Shown here piece by piece: positions 6,752-14,528 of a stretch of DNA of 22,948 bases. Both the position numbers and the translations under genes were made by a program. The stretch comes from Pseudomonadota bacterium (GTDB lineage: Bacteria; Pseudomonadota; Gammaproteobacteria; Burkholderiales; Thiobacillaceae): NCBI GenBank assembly GCA_021836225.1, contig JAKBJA010000151.1:1-22948 (forward strand). The letters are read 5' to 3'. Positions within the stretch are counted from its first letter, which is position 1, and every line of letters begins with the position of its first letter. The notes below the pieces were generated by a model. That model was not told the origin of the DNA and made no database searches. It saw only the letters and a program-made list of their open reading frames with translations.

Positions 6752-8185
6752 TCAGAGTGCGCGGCGCATGTTGGCGGGTGGGATTTGCAGCAGTTCGCGA
6801 TACTTGGCGACAGTGCGGCGGGCGACCACGATGCCCTGTTGGCCGAGCACTTCGGCCAGTTGGCCATCGGACAGCGGTTTTTTGCTGCTTTCTGCAGCGA
6901 CCAGTTGTTTGATCAGTGCCCTGATCGCGGTTGACGAGCAGGCGCCGCCATTGTCGGTGGAGACATGGCTGCCGAAGAAATACTTCAGTTCGTACAGACC
7001 GCGCGGCGTCATCATGTATTTCTGCGTGGTGACGCGCGAAATAGTCGACTCGTGCAGTTCCACCGCGTCGGCGATTTCGCGCAGCACCAGCGGGCGCATC
7101 GCCACTTCACCGTGCTCGAAGAAATGCTTCTGGCGGTCGACGATGGCCTGCGACACGCGCAGGATGGTGTCGAAGCGCTGCTGCACGTTCTTGATCAACC
7201 AGCGTGCTTCCTGCAACTGGCTGGCCAGCTGGCTGCCGCCAGCCTCGCGGTGGCGCGCCAGGATATCGGCATAGACGCGGTTGACGCGCAGCTTGGGCAT
7301 GGCGTCGGCGTTGAGGCTGGCGATCCACATGCCCTTGGCCTTGCGTACGTACACGTCGGGAATGACGTAATGCGTTTCGTCGGCGCCGAAGGCCGCGCCG
7401 GGGCGCGGATTCAGCGACAGGATCAGGGCGCGTGCGGCGCGCAGCGTGGGATCGTCGATGCCGAGCATCTTTTTCAGCTTGCCGACATCGCGCGCGGCCA
7501 GCAGGTCGAGATAATGCGCGGTCAGCCGCATGGCGGCATCGCGCGCCGGGGTGTCGGGGGGCAGGGCGCGCAGTTGCAGGGTCAGGCATTCGGCCAGGTT
7601 GCGCGCGCCGACGCCGGTCGGATCCATGTTCTGCAGGTGCTTGAGCGCGGTTTCGACCTCTTCCGGCTCGAGTTCCTCGATCTCGCCCTGCAGGCTGGCG
7701 GTGATGTCCTCCAGCGGCTGGGTGAGGAAGCCGGCTTCATCCAGGTCGTCGATCAGCGCGGCGACCAGGGTGCGGTCGCGCAGGGTGAGCGGGCTGACGA
7801 TCAGCTGGTTCAGCAGATGCTCGCGCAGGGTTGCGCCCGATATCGAACCTTGCGCATAGTCGCTGTCTTCGTCATCGCCGCCGGCGGTGCTGTAGTCGTT
7901 CCAGTCGGCGTCATCGAGTGCGGTGGCCGGTTCGGATTCGGTGCTCTCGGGCTGGGGCGTTTCCGTGCTCTGCGCTTCGGCCTCGGCGGTATGGGCAGGC
8001 ACTTCAGCCGAACTGAAGCTGGCTTCGTCCTCGTCCTCGCGTTCAAGCAGCGGGTTGTCCTGCAGCATCTGCTCCAGTTCCTGGTTCAGTTCGAGCGTCG
8101 ACAGCTGCAGCAGCCGGATCGACTGCTGCAGTTGGGGGGTCAGGGTAAGGTGCTGACCGAGCTTGAGCTGGAGACTGTGTTTCAT
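6752..8185 (-). CDS. rpoN: RNA polymerase sigma-54 factor
   Basis: Sigma-54 directs polymerase to -24/-12 promoters that need an AAA+ activator. The 477-residue protein has region I (LQLKLGQHLTLTPQLQQSIRLLQL, about 5-28), an acidic Gln/Glu-rich region II (about 49-112), the core-binding domain, the helix-turn-helix ELHESTISRVTTQKYM (376-391) and the RpoN box ARRTVAKYRE (455-464), which reads the -24 element. All diagnostic parts are intact. It follows lptB by 71 bp. A sigma-54-like site is present just before its own start, and a strong sigma-54 promoter lies before the pilin gene at 13730-14371. Confidence 0.97.
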   Translation of the reverse strand: MKHSLQLKLGQHLTLTPQLQQSIRLLQLSTLELNQELEQMLQDNPLLEREDEDEASFSSAEVPAHTAEAEAQSTETPQPESTESEPATALDDADWNDYSTAGGDDEDSDYAQGSISGATLREHLLNQLIVSPLTLRDRTLVAALIDDLDEAGFLTQPLEDITASLQGEIEELEPEEVETALKHLQNMDPTGVGARNLAECLTLQLRALPPDTPARDAAMRLTAHYLDLLAARDVGKLKKMLGIDDPTLRAARALILSLNPRPGAAFGADETHYVIPDVYVRKAKGMWIASLNADAMPKLRVNRVYADILARHREAGGSQLASQLQEARWLIKNVQQRFDTILRVSQAIVDRQKHFFEHGEVAMRPLVLREIADAVELHESTISRVTTQKYMMTPRGLYELKYFFGSHVSTDNGGACSSTAIRALIKQLVAAESSKKPLSDGQLAEVLGQQGIVVARRTVAKYRELLQIPPANMRRAL

Positions 8186-8197
8186 GGGACTAGACTA

Positions 8198-8214
8198 CGG
8201 CAAAAATCGTGCCG
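8198..8214 (-). promoter_or_regulatory. Sigma-54-like site directly upstream of rpoN
   Basis: The minus strand reads CGGCACGATTTTTGCCG. The essential GG (8212-8213) and GC (8200-8201) are 10 bases apart, and GGCACG and TTGC match the -24/-12 consensus; the first T and the last W are missing. The predicted start would be only a few bases before the rpoN ATG (8185), so it may be a binding site for negative autoregulation more than a productive promoter. The site is also an inverted repeat (CGGCA...TGCCG), so a chance match in a palindrome is possible. Confidence 0.35.
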
Positions 8215-8224
8215 GCTTGAGCCC

Positions 8225-8253
8225 AGTGTAGCGCGATTTGGGCGCGGTGGCAG
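8225..8253 (-). promoter_or_regulatory. Weak sigma-70 promoter candidate for rpoN
   Basis: The minus strand has CTGCCA (8248-8253), 17 bp, and TACACT (8225-8230), each with four of six consensus positions. It lies in the 71-bp lptB-rpoN gap and would give a leader of about 33 nt that includes the sigma-54-like site. Read-through from lptB could supply rpoN instead. Confidence 0.25.
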
Positions 8254-8256
8254 CCC

Positions 8257-8979
8257 CTACAGGCGGAAATTCTCGCCCAGATAGACTTTGCGCGCGTTGT
8301 CGTCCTGGATGATGAGGTCCGGGGTGCCGCCGATCAGCACGCGACCCTCGTTGATGATGTAGGCGCGGTTGCAGATACCCAGGGTTTCGCGCACGTTGTG
8401 ATCGGTGATGAGCACGCCGATGTCGCGCTCGATCAGGAAATGCACCAGTTTCTGGATGTCGAGCACCGCGATGGGGTCGACCCCGGCGAAAGGTTCGTCG
8501 AGCAGGATGAAGCGCGGGTTGATCGCCAGCGCGCGGGCGATTTCCACGCGGCGGCGCTCGCCGCCCGACAGGCTGACGGCACTCGCGTCGCGCAGGTGGG
8601 CGATATGCAGGTCTTCGAGCAGGTTGTCGAGATGCTCCTCGCGCTCCTCATTGCTGTAAGGCTTGAACTCGAGGATGGCGCGGATGTTGTCCTCCACCGT
8701 CATCTTGCGGAAGATCGACGGTTCCTGCGGCAGGTAGGCCAGGCCGAGCCGCGCGCGCTGATGGATGGCCATGTGGGTGAGGTCATGCGTGTCCATCTGC
8801 ACGCTGCCGCCGTCTGCTGCGACCAGCCCCACCACCATGTAAAAGCAGGTGGTCTTGCCGGCGCCGTTGGGACCGAGCAGGCCGACCACTTCGCCGCTGT
8901 TGACTTCGAACGAGACATCGTGGACCACGGTGCGCTTGCCATACGTCTTGCGCAGGCTCTGGGCAGAAATCAGGCTCAT
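8257..8979 (-). CDS. lptB: LptB, ATPase of the LPS export ABC transporter
   Basis: LptB powers extraction of LPS from the inner membrane together with LptF and LptG and delivery through LptC and LptA. The 240-residue ABC protein has Walker A GPNGAGKT (36-43), the Q-loop Q85, the signature LSGGE (137-141), Walker B FILLDEP (157-163) and the switch histidine H194. The length and the end of the protein (KVYLGENFRL) are as in E. coli LptB. Its ATG overlaps the lptA stop by 4 bp. The lptF and lptG genes are not in this window. Confidence 0.97.
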   Translation of the reverse strand: MSLISAQSLRKTYGKRTVVHDVSFEVNSGEVVGLLGPNGAGKTTCFYMVVGLVAADGGSVQMDTHDLTHMAIHQRARLGLAYLPQEPSIFRKMTVEDNIRAILEFKPYSNEEREEHLDNLLEDLHIAHLRDASAVSLSGGERRRVEIARALAINPRFILLDEPFAGVDPIAVLDIQKLVHFLIERDIGVLITDHNVRETLGICNRAYIINEGRVLIGGTPDLIIQDDNARKVYLGENFRL

Positions 8980-9518
8980 GGCTGTTTTGCGGGCTGCTCG
9001 GCGCGCGGTTTCGGACGGATGACGGCACGCACGCGTCCGCTCGGGGTTTGGGCGCCGGGTTGGCCGACAACCTTGTAGAACTCGGTATTGGCGTTGTAGG
9101 AAATCTGCGCACCGCGCAGTTCGTCGGTTCCGCGACGCATTCGGGCCTGGCCGATCAATTCGAGCTGGCTGTTGACGCTGTCGTACTCGATGCGGTCGGC
9201 ATAGCCTTCGATGAATTCATCGCGGCCATCGACTTTCTGGCGGAATGCAACCGGTCTCCCGGTGGCGCTGATCCGGTCGAGGCCGGTGACATTTTGCGTC
9301 ACCTGCATGTGGTCGGCGCGCAGCATCAGGGTGCCCTGGCTCAGGATCACATTGCCCTGGTAAACGCTGACCTTTTTGATGTCGTCGAGGGTGACCATGT
9401 CCGCTTCGAGGTTGACCGGTTTGTCGCGGTCGGCTTTTTCGGCATGGGCGGGCGAGGTCAGCAGCGCGGCACACAGTGCCGCATAAAAGCCAGTTTTCAA
9501 TGTTTGCATGGCGCTCAT
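8976..9518 (-). CDS. lptA: LptA, periplasmic LPS transport bridge protein
   Basis: LptA polymerises into the beta-jellyroll bridge that carries LPS across the periplasm. The 180-residue protein has a signal peptide ending AHA at 24-26 (cut before E27). An OstA-like domain follows: KPVNLEADMVTLDDIKKVSVYQGNVILSQGTLMLRAD and the later EGYADRIEYDSVNSQLELIGQARM. The ATG at 9516-9518 overlaps the lptC stop by 4 bp and has GGAAAG before it. A second ATG three codons later is less well placed. The tail (about 160-180) is Pro/Lys/Arg-rich and probably unstructured. Confidence 0.95.
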   Translation of the reverse strand: MSAMQTLKTGFYAALCAALLTSPAHAEKADRDKPVNLEADMVTLDDIKKVSVYQGNVILSQGTLMLRADHMQVTQNVTGLDRISATGRPVAFRQKVDGRDEFIEGYADRIEYDSVNSQLELIGQARMRRGTDELRGAQISYNANTEFYKVVGQPGAQTPSGRVRAVIRPKPRAEQPAKQP

Positions 9519-10087
9519 GTCTTTCCGGAAATGTAACGGGCCTTCACCCGTCCTGTCAGTTTGATGATGCGTCGCTTCGCATCGTATTCCATGGCACCCG
9601 CTCGCAACGTCAGGGTGTCGTCGTGTATATCGACCGTACCGGGCGCGCGCAGCTGGTCACGTTCTGGAAACACCAGCAGCTGCGCCGTGCGCAGGGTCAT
9701 GGCAGATTGTCCGGGACGCGCGGCCCGTTCCACGATAACGTCGCCCAGCAGGTCCACCTCGCTACCGTCGGGCGAGACGGTGGCCTGCTTTGCCACCGTG
9801 TTCACTTCGCCGGCCTCGGCGTCGAGCTGGACGAAGCGCGGCGATTCCAGCTCGGTGAGCTTGCTGCCGGAATAATGCTTGAGTCTTTTGGCGGACAAGC
9901 GGTAGTGCGGGTTGCCTGCTGCATCGGTGCGCAGCGCATCGAAATTTTCCATGATGCCTTCAGGATCGGTCTGGGCCGCCTGGCTGCCGCTGGCCGTCAC
10001 CTGCACCGACTGCTCGATCCAGAAGCTGAGCGCGGCCAGCAGCAGCAAAATCGCCAGCGGCAGCCACAGCGAGCCTCGCGCGATCAT
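9515..10087 (-). CDS. lptC: LptC, inner-membrane LPS transport protein
   Basis: LptC is the membrane-anchored jellyroll protein that receives LPS from LptB2FG and passes it to LptA. The 190-residue protein has one N-terminal membrane segment (about 7-25) and a periplasmic domain with MENFDALRTDAAGNPHYRLSAKRLKHY and later GDVIVERA and DTLTLRAGAMEYDAKRRIIKLTGRVKARY, as in the family. I use the ATG at 10085-10087, with GGGG six bases before it. A TTG five codons upstream is also open. It overlaps lptA by 4 bp and follows kdsC by 37 bp. Confidence 0.92.
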   Translation of the reverse strand: MIARGSLWLPLAILLLLAALSFWIEQSVQVTASGSQAAQTDPEGIMENFDALRTDAAGNPHYRLSAKRLKHYSGSKLTELESPRFVQLDAEAGEVNTVAKQATVSPDGSEVDLLGDVIVERAARPGQSAMTLRTAQLLVFPERDQLRAPGTVDIHDDTLTLRAGAMEYDAKRRIIKLTGRVKARYISGKT

Positions 10088-10124
10088 GCCGTCCCCGAGC
10101 AAGCGACGTTCGACGCATACCCGG

Positions 10125-10652
10125 TCATATCAGATAGGGAGCCAGCGCCGCATCCAAGGTGCCTTGCGCGCGCATCAGAAATTCGCAGGCCTCACGCACC
10201 GCGCCGTGCCCGGCTTCGCGCGTGGTGGTGTAGTGGCTGTAGGCTTTCACCAGCTCGGGGGCGGCAGGCACGGTGATCGCCAGCCCGGCGCGCCGCATCA
10301 CAGGCAGGTCGACCACGTCGTCGCCCATGTAGGCGGTGGATTCGCAGTCGATATTCAGCTCCCGGCAAAGCGCCTCATACACGACCAGCTTGTCGTGCGC
10401 GCCCTGGTGCACGATTTCGATGCCGAGATTTTTGGCGCGGTGTTCCACCACCCGTGAGTTGCGCCCGGTGATGATGGCAAGTTCGACGCCGCTGTTCTTG
10501 AGCATTTTCAGACCGTGGCCGTCGAGCGAATTGAATCCCTTGAATTCCTGCCCGTCGTCGGCCAGGAACAGGGTGCCGTCGGTCATGATGCCGTCGACGT
10601 CGAACGCGATCAGACGGATTTTTTGCGCGCGGGAGATCAGGTCGGCTGTCAT
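10125..10652 (-). CDS. kdsC: KdsC, 3-deoxy-D-manno-octulosonate 8-phosphate phosphatase
   Basis: KdsC removes phosphate from Kdo-8-P to give Kdo for LPS inner core synthesis. The 175-residue HAD-family protein, without a cap domain, has the nucleophile motif DVDGIMTDG (D18, D20), ITGR at 61-64, the lysine K88 and MGDDVVDLPVM at 109-119. The ATG at 10650-10652 overlaps the kdsD stop by 1 bp. A GTG one codon upstream would give a 4-bp overlap, and either could be used. Confidence 0.95.
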   Translation of the reverse strand: MTADLISRAQKIRLIAFDVDGIMTDGTLFLADDGQEFKGFNSLDGHGLKMLKNSGVELAIITGRNSRVVEHRAKNLGIEIVHQGAHDKLVVYEALCRELNIDCESTAYMGDDVVDLPVMRRAGLAITVPAAPELVKAYSHYTTTREAGHGAVREACEFLMRAQGTLDAALAPYLI

Positions 10653-11638
10653 CACACCACCCCCGCTTTCAGCAGATCGTGCATGTTGAGCGCACCGACC
10701 AGGGTGTTGTCGACGTCGACCACCAGCAGGCCGTTGATTTTCAATGTTTCCATTTTTTCCACCGCCGCCACGGCGAGTTCGTCCGCGCGGATCGTCTTGG
10801 GGTTCTTGGTCATCAGGTCGGTCACCCGGGCCTGCTGCAGGTCGAGCGCGTGTTCCAGTGCACGCCGCAAGTCGCCGTCGGTGAACACGCCGGCCACCTT
10901 GCCGGTAGCGTCGACCACGGCGGTCATGCCGAGTCCCTTCTTCGTCATTTCGAGCAGGGCGACCTTGAGCGAAGCGTCGAGATCGATTTTCGGCAGCGCA
11001 TCACCGCTGTGCATGACATCGCGCACATGGACCAGCAGACGCCGGCCGAGGCTGCCGCCGGGATGAGTGCGGGCAAAATCGTCGGCCGAAAATCCGCGCG
11101 CATCCAGCAGCGCCACCGCCAGGGCGTCGCCCAGTGCAAGCGCCGCCGTGGTGCTCGCGGTCGGGGCCAGGTTGAGTGGGCAGGCCTCCTTGTCGACGCT
11201 GGCGTTGAGATGCACATCGGCTTCGCGCGCCATGGTCGAGTTGGGGTTGCCCGTCATCGCGATGAGCTTGGCGCCGCGCCGCTTGATGAGCGGAACGATG
11301 CTGACGATTTCGTTGCTCTCGCCCGAGTTCGACAGCGCCAGCACCACGTCGTTGGGGGCGATCATGCCGAGATCGCCATGACTGGCTTCGCCCGGGTGCA
11401 TGAAAAACGCCGGGGTACCGGTGGACGCGAGGGTGGCGGCGATCTTGCTGCCGATGTGACCGGACTTGCCCATGCCCGACACCACGACACGGCCGGTGCA
11501 GGCCAGGATCAGATGGACGGCGTCGGCAAAGCCGGCATCGATGCGGGTGGACAGTGCACGCAGGGCGTCGGCTTCGATGTCGAGGACCTGGCGCGCAAGC
11601 GCGAGCAAATGTTCGGGAGCGGTGTGTTGGGGCTGCAT
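10652..11638 (-). CDS. kdsD: KdsD, D-arabinose 5-phosphate isomerase
   Basis: KdsD converts ribulose-5-phosphate to arabinose-5-phosphate, the first committed precursor of Kdo. The 328-residue protein has a SIS domain (about 40-175) and two CBS domains (about 205-328). Residues matching the E. coli catalytic set are seen at K58, E110, E151 and H192. Motifs include SGMGKSGHIGSK, MHPGEASHGDLG and THPGGSLGRRLL. I start at the ATG at 11636-11638; longer versions would run into the divergent antiporter gene. No clear Shine-Dalgarno sequence is visible. Confidence 0.95.
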   Translation of the reverse strand: MQPQHTAPEHLLALARQVLDIEADALRALSTRIDAGFADAVHLILACTGRVVVSGMGKSGHIGSKIAATLASTGTPAFFMHPGEASHGDLGMIAPNDVVLALSNSGESNEIVSIVPLIKRRGAKLIAMTGNPNSTMAREADVHLNASVDKEACPLNLAPTASTTAALALGDALAVALLDARGFSADDFARTHPGGSLGRRLLVHVRDVMHSGDALPKIDLDASLKVALLEMTKKGLGMTAVVDATGKVAGVFTDGDLRRALEHALDLQQARVTDLMTKNPKTIRADELAVAAVEKMETLKINGLLVVDVDNTLVGALNMHDLLKAGVV

Positions 11639-11654
11639 GGTCGGCAAGTATACT
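11627..11654 (+). promoter_or_regulatory. Promoter candidate for the antiporter, with a palindromic -10 box
   Basis: TTGGGG (11627-11632), a 16-bp spacer and TATACT (11649-11654) form a plausible sigma-70 promoter with a start near 11661, about 25 nt before the antiporter ATG. The -10 lies in the palindrome AGTATACT (11647-11654), so the opposite strand also reads TATACT facing kdsD, though no good -35 exists on that side. Confidence 0.35.
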
Positions 11655-11685
11655 AAGCCTACCTGACCAACTGCGTTTTTCCTTG

Positions 11686-13656
11686 ATGCATTCCAGCCTC
11701 CAGCTCGTCCTGATTCTGCTCGCGGTGGCTGTGCTGGTTGCCGCTGCCGCGCGCGCGCTGCGCCTGCCGACCATGCTCGGTTATCTGGTGACGGGTATTG
11801 CCATCGGCCCGTACGCACTCGGATGGATTCCGGACAGCGAGGAAGCGCGTTACCTGGCCGAGTTCGGCGTCGTGTTCCTGATGTTCTCCATCGGCCTGGA
11901 ATTCAGCCTGCCGCGCCTGATGACCATGCGCATGACGGTGTTCGGGTTCGGCGGCGCGCAGGTTGTGCTGACCATCGCGCTCACGGCGCTCATCGCCTGG
12001 CTGCTCGATCTGCCGCTGCTGGCGGCGCTGGCGCTGGGCGGGATCATGTCGATGTCGTCCACTGCCATCGTGTCGAAACTGCTGGCCGAGCGGCTGGAAA
12101 TCCAGACCCCGCACGGACGCCAGATTTTCGGCGCGCTGCTGTTCCAGGATCTGGCGGTGGTGCCTTTGCTGATCCTGATTCCTGCTTTCGCCAAGGAGTC
12201 GGATGCGATGGCAGCCACCCTCGGGCTCGCCATATTCAAGGCGGTCGTGGTGCTGGGCTTCCTGCTGTTCGTCGGCCAGCGCATCATGCGCCCATGGTTC
12301 CAGTGGGTGGCCGGACACAAGTCGCCCGAACTGTTCACGCTGAACCTGCTGCTGTTCACCCTGGGGCTGGCCTTCCTCACCGAGACTGCTGGCCTGTCGC
12401 TGGCGCTGGGCGCCTTCCTCGCCGGCATGCTGATCTCCGAGACCGAATACCGCTACCAGGTGGAAGACGACATCAAGCCCTTCCGCGACGTCCTGCTGGG
12501 GCTGTTCTTCGTCACCATCGGCATGCGCCTCGACCTGGTGCAGGTGATGCTGAACTGGGCCGATGTGCTGCTGCTGGTGGCGGCGATCGTCATCGGCAAG
12601 ACCGTGCTGGTGGCCGGGCTGGCAAAGGCCTTCGGCAGCAGCCGTCCCACCGCGGTGCGTACTGCGCTGGGGCTCGCGCAGGCCGGCGAATTCGGTTTCG
12701 TGCTGCTGGCGCAGGCGGCCGACCTGAAGCTGCTGGGCGCCGAAATCACCCACCCGGTGCTGGCGGCGATGGTGGTATCGATGCTGATCGCGCCGCTGCT
12801 AATCCATCGCATGGACGCGCTCACCCGCCTGATTGCCGGCAGCGAATGGGCCGGGCGCGCCAAGGAGGTGCACGACATCGCGGTCAAGACCTTCGGCAAG
12901 ACCCAGCACGTGATCGTCTGCGGCTACGGTCGCAGTGGGCAGAACCTGGCCCGCCTGCTGGAGGCCGAGGGCATCAGCTTCATTGCGCTCGATGCGGATC
13001 CCGAGCGCATCCGCGCGGTGGCGGCATCCGGTGTATCCGTGGTGTATGGCGACGCCAGCCGCCGCGAGGTGCTGGTCGCCGCAGGCTTGAGTCGCGCACA
13101 GGCTGTGGTGGTCACCTATGCCGACGTGCATTCCAGCATGGCCATCCTGCGTCATGTGCGCGAATTGCGGCCGGAACTGCCGGTGGTGGTGCGCACCATC
13201 GACGACACTCACATCGACGCGCTGAAAGCGGCTGGTGCGGCCGAAGTGGTGTCGGAAGTGATGGAAGGTTCGCTGATGCTGGCCTCGCACGCGCTGATGC
13301 TGCTGGGGGTGCCGCTCTCGCAGGTGCTGAAGCGGATCCGCGAGGTGCGCGAAACGCGCTACGCCATGATGCGTGGTTTTTTCCGCGGCGCCTCCGACGC
13401 CGACGACGAACTCGACCAGCACGCCCAGCCGCGTCTGCATACCGTGCTGATCACGCAGGGTGCAGCCGCGGCCGGCCACAGTCTGGATAGCTTGGCGCTG
13501 GACGAACTGCTGGTGGAAGTGGTGGCGATCCGCCGCCAGGGGATCAAGGGGGTGGATCCGCAGCCTGACACCGAAATCCGGGTCGGCGACGTGCTGGTGC
13601 TGCGCGGCGCCGCCGATGGGCTGGCGGCGGCGGAGTTCAGGGTGCTACAGGGGTGA
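11686..13656 (+). CDS. CPA2-family monovalent cation:proton antiporter with RCK domain (KefB/YbaL type)
   Basis: This 656-residue protein has an N-terminal transport domain of about 12-13 membrane segments (5-380) with GLEFSLPRL (70-78), SMSSTAIVSKLL and the FQD motif at 153-155, typical of KefB/KefC/YbaL proteins. A soluble RCK_N domain follows (about 405-530) with the nucleotide loop GYGRSG at 413-418 and D435/D437 at the end of the second strand. An RCK_C (TrkA-C) domain (about 583-655) completes it. It probably exports K+ or Na+ in exchange for H+ under control of NAD(H) or another ligand. The start ATG is chosen because an upstream extension would run into kdsD. It is divergent from kdsD. 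Confidence 0.9.
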   Translation: MHSSLQLVLILLAVAVLVAAAARALRLPTMLGYLVTGIAIGPYALGWIPDSEEARYLAEFGVVFLMFSIGLEFSLPRLMTMRMTVFGFGGAQVVLTIALTALIAWLLDLPLLAALALGGIMSMSSTAIVSKLLAERLEIQTPHGRQIFGALLFQDLAVVPLLILIPAFAKESDAMAATLGLAIFKAVVVLGFLLFVGQRIMRPWFQWVAGHKSPELFTLNLLLFTLGLAFLTETAGLSLALGAFLAGMLISETEYRYQVEDDIKPFRDVLLGLFFVTIGMRLDLVQVMLNWADVLLLVAAIVIGKTVLVAGLAKAFGSSRPTAVRTALGLAQAGEFGFVLLAQAADLKLLGAEITHPVLAAMVVSMLIAPLLIHRMDALTRLIAGSEWAGRAKEVHDIAVKTFGKTQHVIVCGYGRSGQNLARLLEAEGISFIALDADPERIRAVAASGVSVVYGDASRREVLVAAGLSRAQAVVVTYADVHSSMAILRHVRELRPELPVVVRTIDDTHIDALKAAGAAEVVSEVMEGSLMLASHALMLLGVPLSQVLKRIREVRETRYAMMRGFFRGASDADDELDQHAQPRLHTVLITQGAAAAGHSLDSLALDELLVEVVAIRRQGIKGVDPQPDTEIRVGDVLVLRGAADGLAAAEFRVLQG

Positions 13657-13686
13657 GCTGCGGTAAGCCGGAAATGCAGTAGGCAA

Positions 13687-13709
13687 TAAAAAGCCCGCCG
13701 AAGCGGGCT
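13687..13709 (-). terminator. Rho-independent terminator after the orphan pilin gene
   Basis: AGCCCGC (13692-13698), loop of 4, GCGGGCT (13703-13709) form a perfect 7-bp stem. On the minus strand it is followed by TTTTATTG, about 20 bp past the pilin stop codon. It lies between convergent genes. On the plus strand it has no T-run, so it mainly serves the pilin transcript. Confidence 0.8.
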
Positions 13710-13729
13710 GATGTCTACAGAGCCTTGAA

Positions 13730-14371
13730 TCAAATGCCCATGCAGACGGTGTAGTTCGTGGAGTCATCAAGCGTTGCGGCTACGGCAACAGAGGGGGTAG
13801 CAGTGGTACCAGCCCGCATCGATCCTGCAGCCGTATTACCGTCATCCAACTGGGTGTCGAGTTGCTTGGCGAATTTACCCGGGATTCCGGTTGAGCAGAT
13901 GAAATAGGTGCCATTCATATTGGCAAAAGGCGCTGCACTCTGGACGCCAATTTGGCCGCCCTGCGCGTTGACAGGAAGAAAACCAGCGCCGACCACTGTA
14001 GGACCTGGCGCCAAGCCAGCGAGCCGCACGTGCTGCCAGAACAGGTAGGATTCGTCGGTGGTGGTTGTACTGTACCAGTTACCCTCGATTACCCCATTGC
14101 CTGTCGTGCCGTTTGTAGTGGCGACTGTGCCTGACACATGCGTATCGGCGGCGGAATCGTCGCCGGGCAGCGACTTGAACTTGTCCTGATAGCCGTAGAT
14201 GAACACCGGCGTGTTGCGGAAGTCGGTGGCGAGGTTTTTCACCTTTGCGCTGTTGATCAGTTCCTGCCCCTTCAGAATGCCGCCGAGCAGCAGACCGATG
14301 ATCACCAGCACGATGGCGATCTCGATCAGGGTGAAGCCCGACTGGCGTCGCGCTAGGTTGAGTTGAGGCAT
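13730..14371 (-). CDS. Type IV prepilin (probable major pilin subunit, sigma-54 controlled)
   Basis: This 213-residue protein has the type IV prepilin signature RRQSG|FTLIEIAIVLVIIGLLLGG: cleavage after G12, methylated F13, and E17 at mature position 5. The hydrophobic alpha1-N helix (13-31) is followed by KGQELINSAKVKNLATDFRNTPVFIYGYQDKF. The globular part is Gly/Thr/Ser/Ala-rich with two cysteines near the end (YFICSTGIPG and YTVCMGI), suggesting a C-terminal disulfide loop. GGAGAG lies 7 bases before the ATG. The gene is monocistronic: sigma-54 promoter upstream, terminator downstream. It is separated from the pilus assembly genes by a divergent kinase gene. Major pilin is inferred from this regulation. 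Confidence 0.88.
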   Translation of the reverse strand: MPQLNLARRQSGFTLIEIAIVLVIIGLLLGGILKGQELINSAKVKNLATDFRNTPVFIYGYQDKFKSLPGDDSAADTHVSGTVATTNGTTGNGVIEGNWYSTTTTDESYLFWQHVRLAGLAPGPTVVGAGFLPVNAQGGQIGVQSAAPFANMNGTYFICSTGIPGKFAKQLDTQLDDGNTAAGSMRAGTTATPSVAVAATLDDSTNYTVCMGI

Positions 14372-14406
14372 GATGGTGCTCTCCGGTTGTTATTGTCTGA
14401 AGCCTT

Positions 14407-14423
14407 ATGCAAAATATGTACCA
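14407..14423 (-). promoter_or_regulatory. Sigma-54 (-24/-12) promoter of the pilin gene
   Basis: The minus strand reads TGGTACATATTTTGCAT. GG (14421-14422) and GC (14409-14410) are exactly 10 bases apart, and TGG, AC, TTGC and the following A all match the consensus TGGCACNNNNNTTGCW; only one base differs (T for C). Transcription would start near 14397, about 26 nt before the ATG. Pilin genes driven by sigma-54 with a two-component activator are known from Pseudomonas (PilS/PilR). Confidence 0.75.
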
Positions 14424-14438
14424 CATGCACGCTTCCAT

Positions 14439-14451
14439 CAAGTGTCTGATA
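14439..14451 (-). promoter_or_regulatory. Probable IHF-binding site upstream of the sigma-54 promoter
   Basis: The minus strand reads TATCAGACACTTG, matching the IHF consensus WATCAANNNNTTR at all but one defined position. It is about 40-55 bp upstream of the predicted start, between promoter and upstream dyad. This is where IHF bends DNA at many sigma-54 promoters. A single short motif is weak proof alone; position adds support. Confidence 0.4.
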
Positions 14452-14500
14452 CGCAATGAAAATAAGCGGTTAAACGGGTCTGCTTCAGGGGCGGATTGAT

Positions 14501-14528
14501 GAAAACCCGACGCCGCCGTCGCGTTTTC
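14501..14528. other. 28-bp dyad in the pilin-kinase intergenic region
   Basis: GAAAAC and GTTTTC flank CGACG-CCGC-CGTCG, giving an 11-bp dyad with a single mismatch pair. It lies about 105-130 bp upstream of the predicted pilin start, the usual place for an activator site of a sigma-54 promoter, and about 100 bp before the kinase ATG. There is no T-run on either side, so a terminator is less likely. The rest of the 259-bp gap (14372-14630) shows only the IHF and sigma-54 sites. Confidence 0.4.

Noticed and set aside
9048..9536. Long open frames on the plus strand opposite lptA and most other minus-strand genes
   Set aside because: They are antisense shadows in GC-rich DNA with no family features, and the opposite-strand genes are clearly identified.
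13692..13709. The hairpin as a terminator for the plus-strand antiporter gene
   Set aside because: There is no T-run on the plus strand after the stem; the U-run is on the minus strand, so it fits the pilin gene. Bidirectional action cannot be excluded.
14501..14528. The 28-bp dyad as a Rho-independent terminator
   Set aside because: No T-run follows on either strand, and no gene ends there; its distance from the sigma-54 promoter fits an activator site better.
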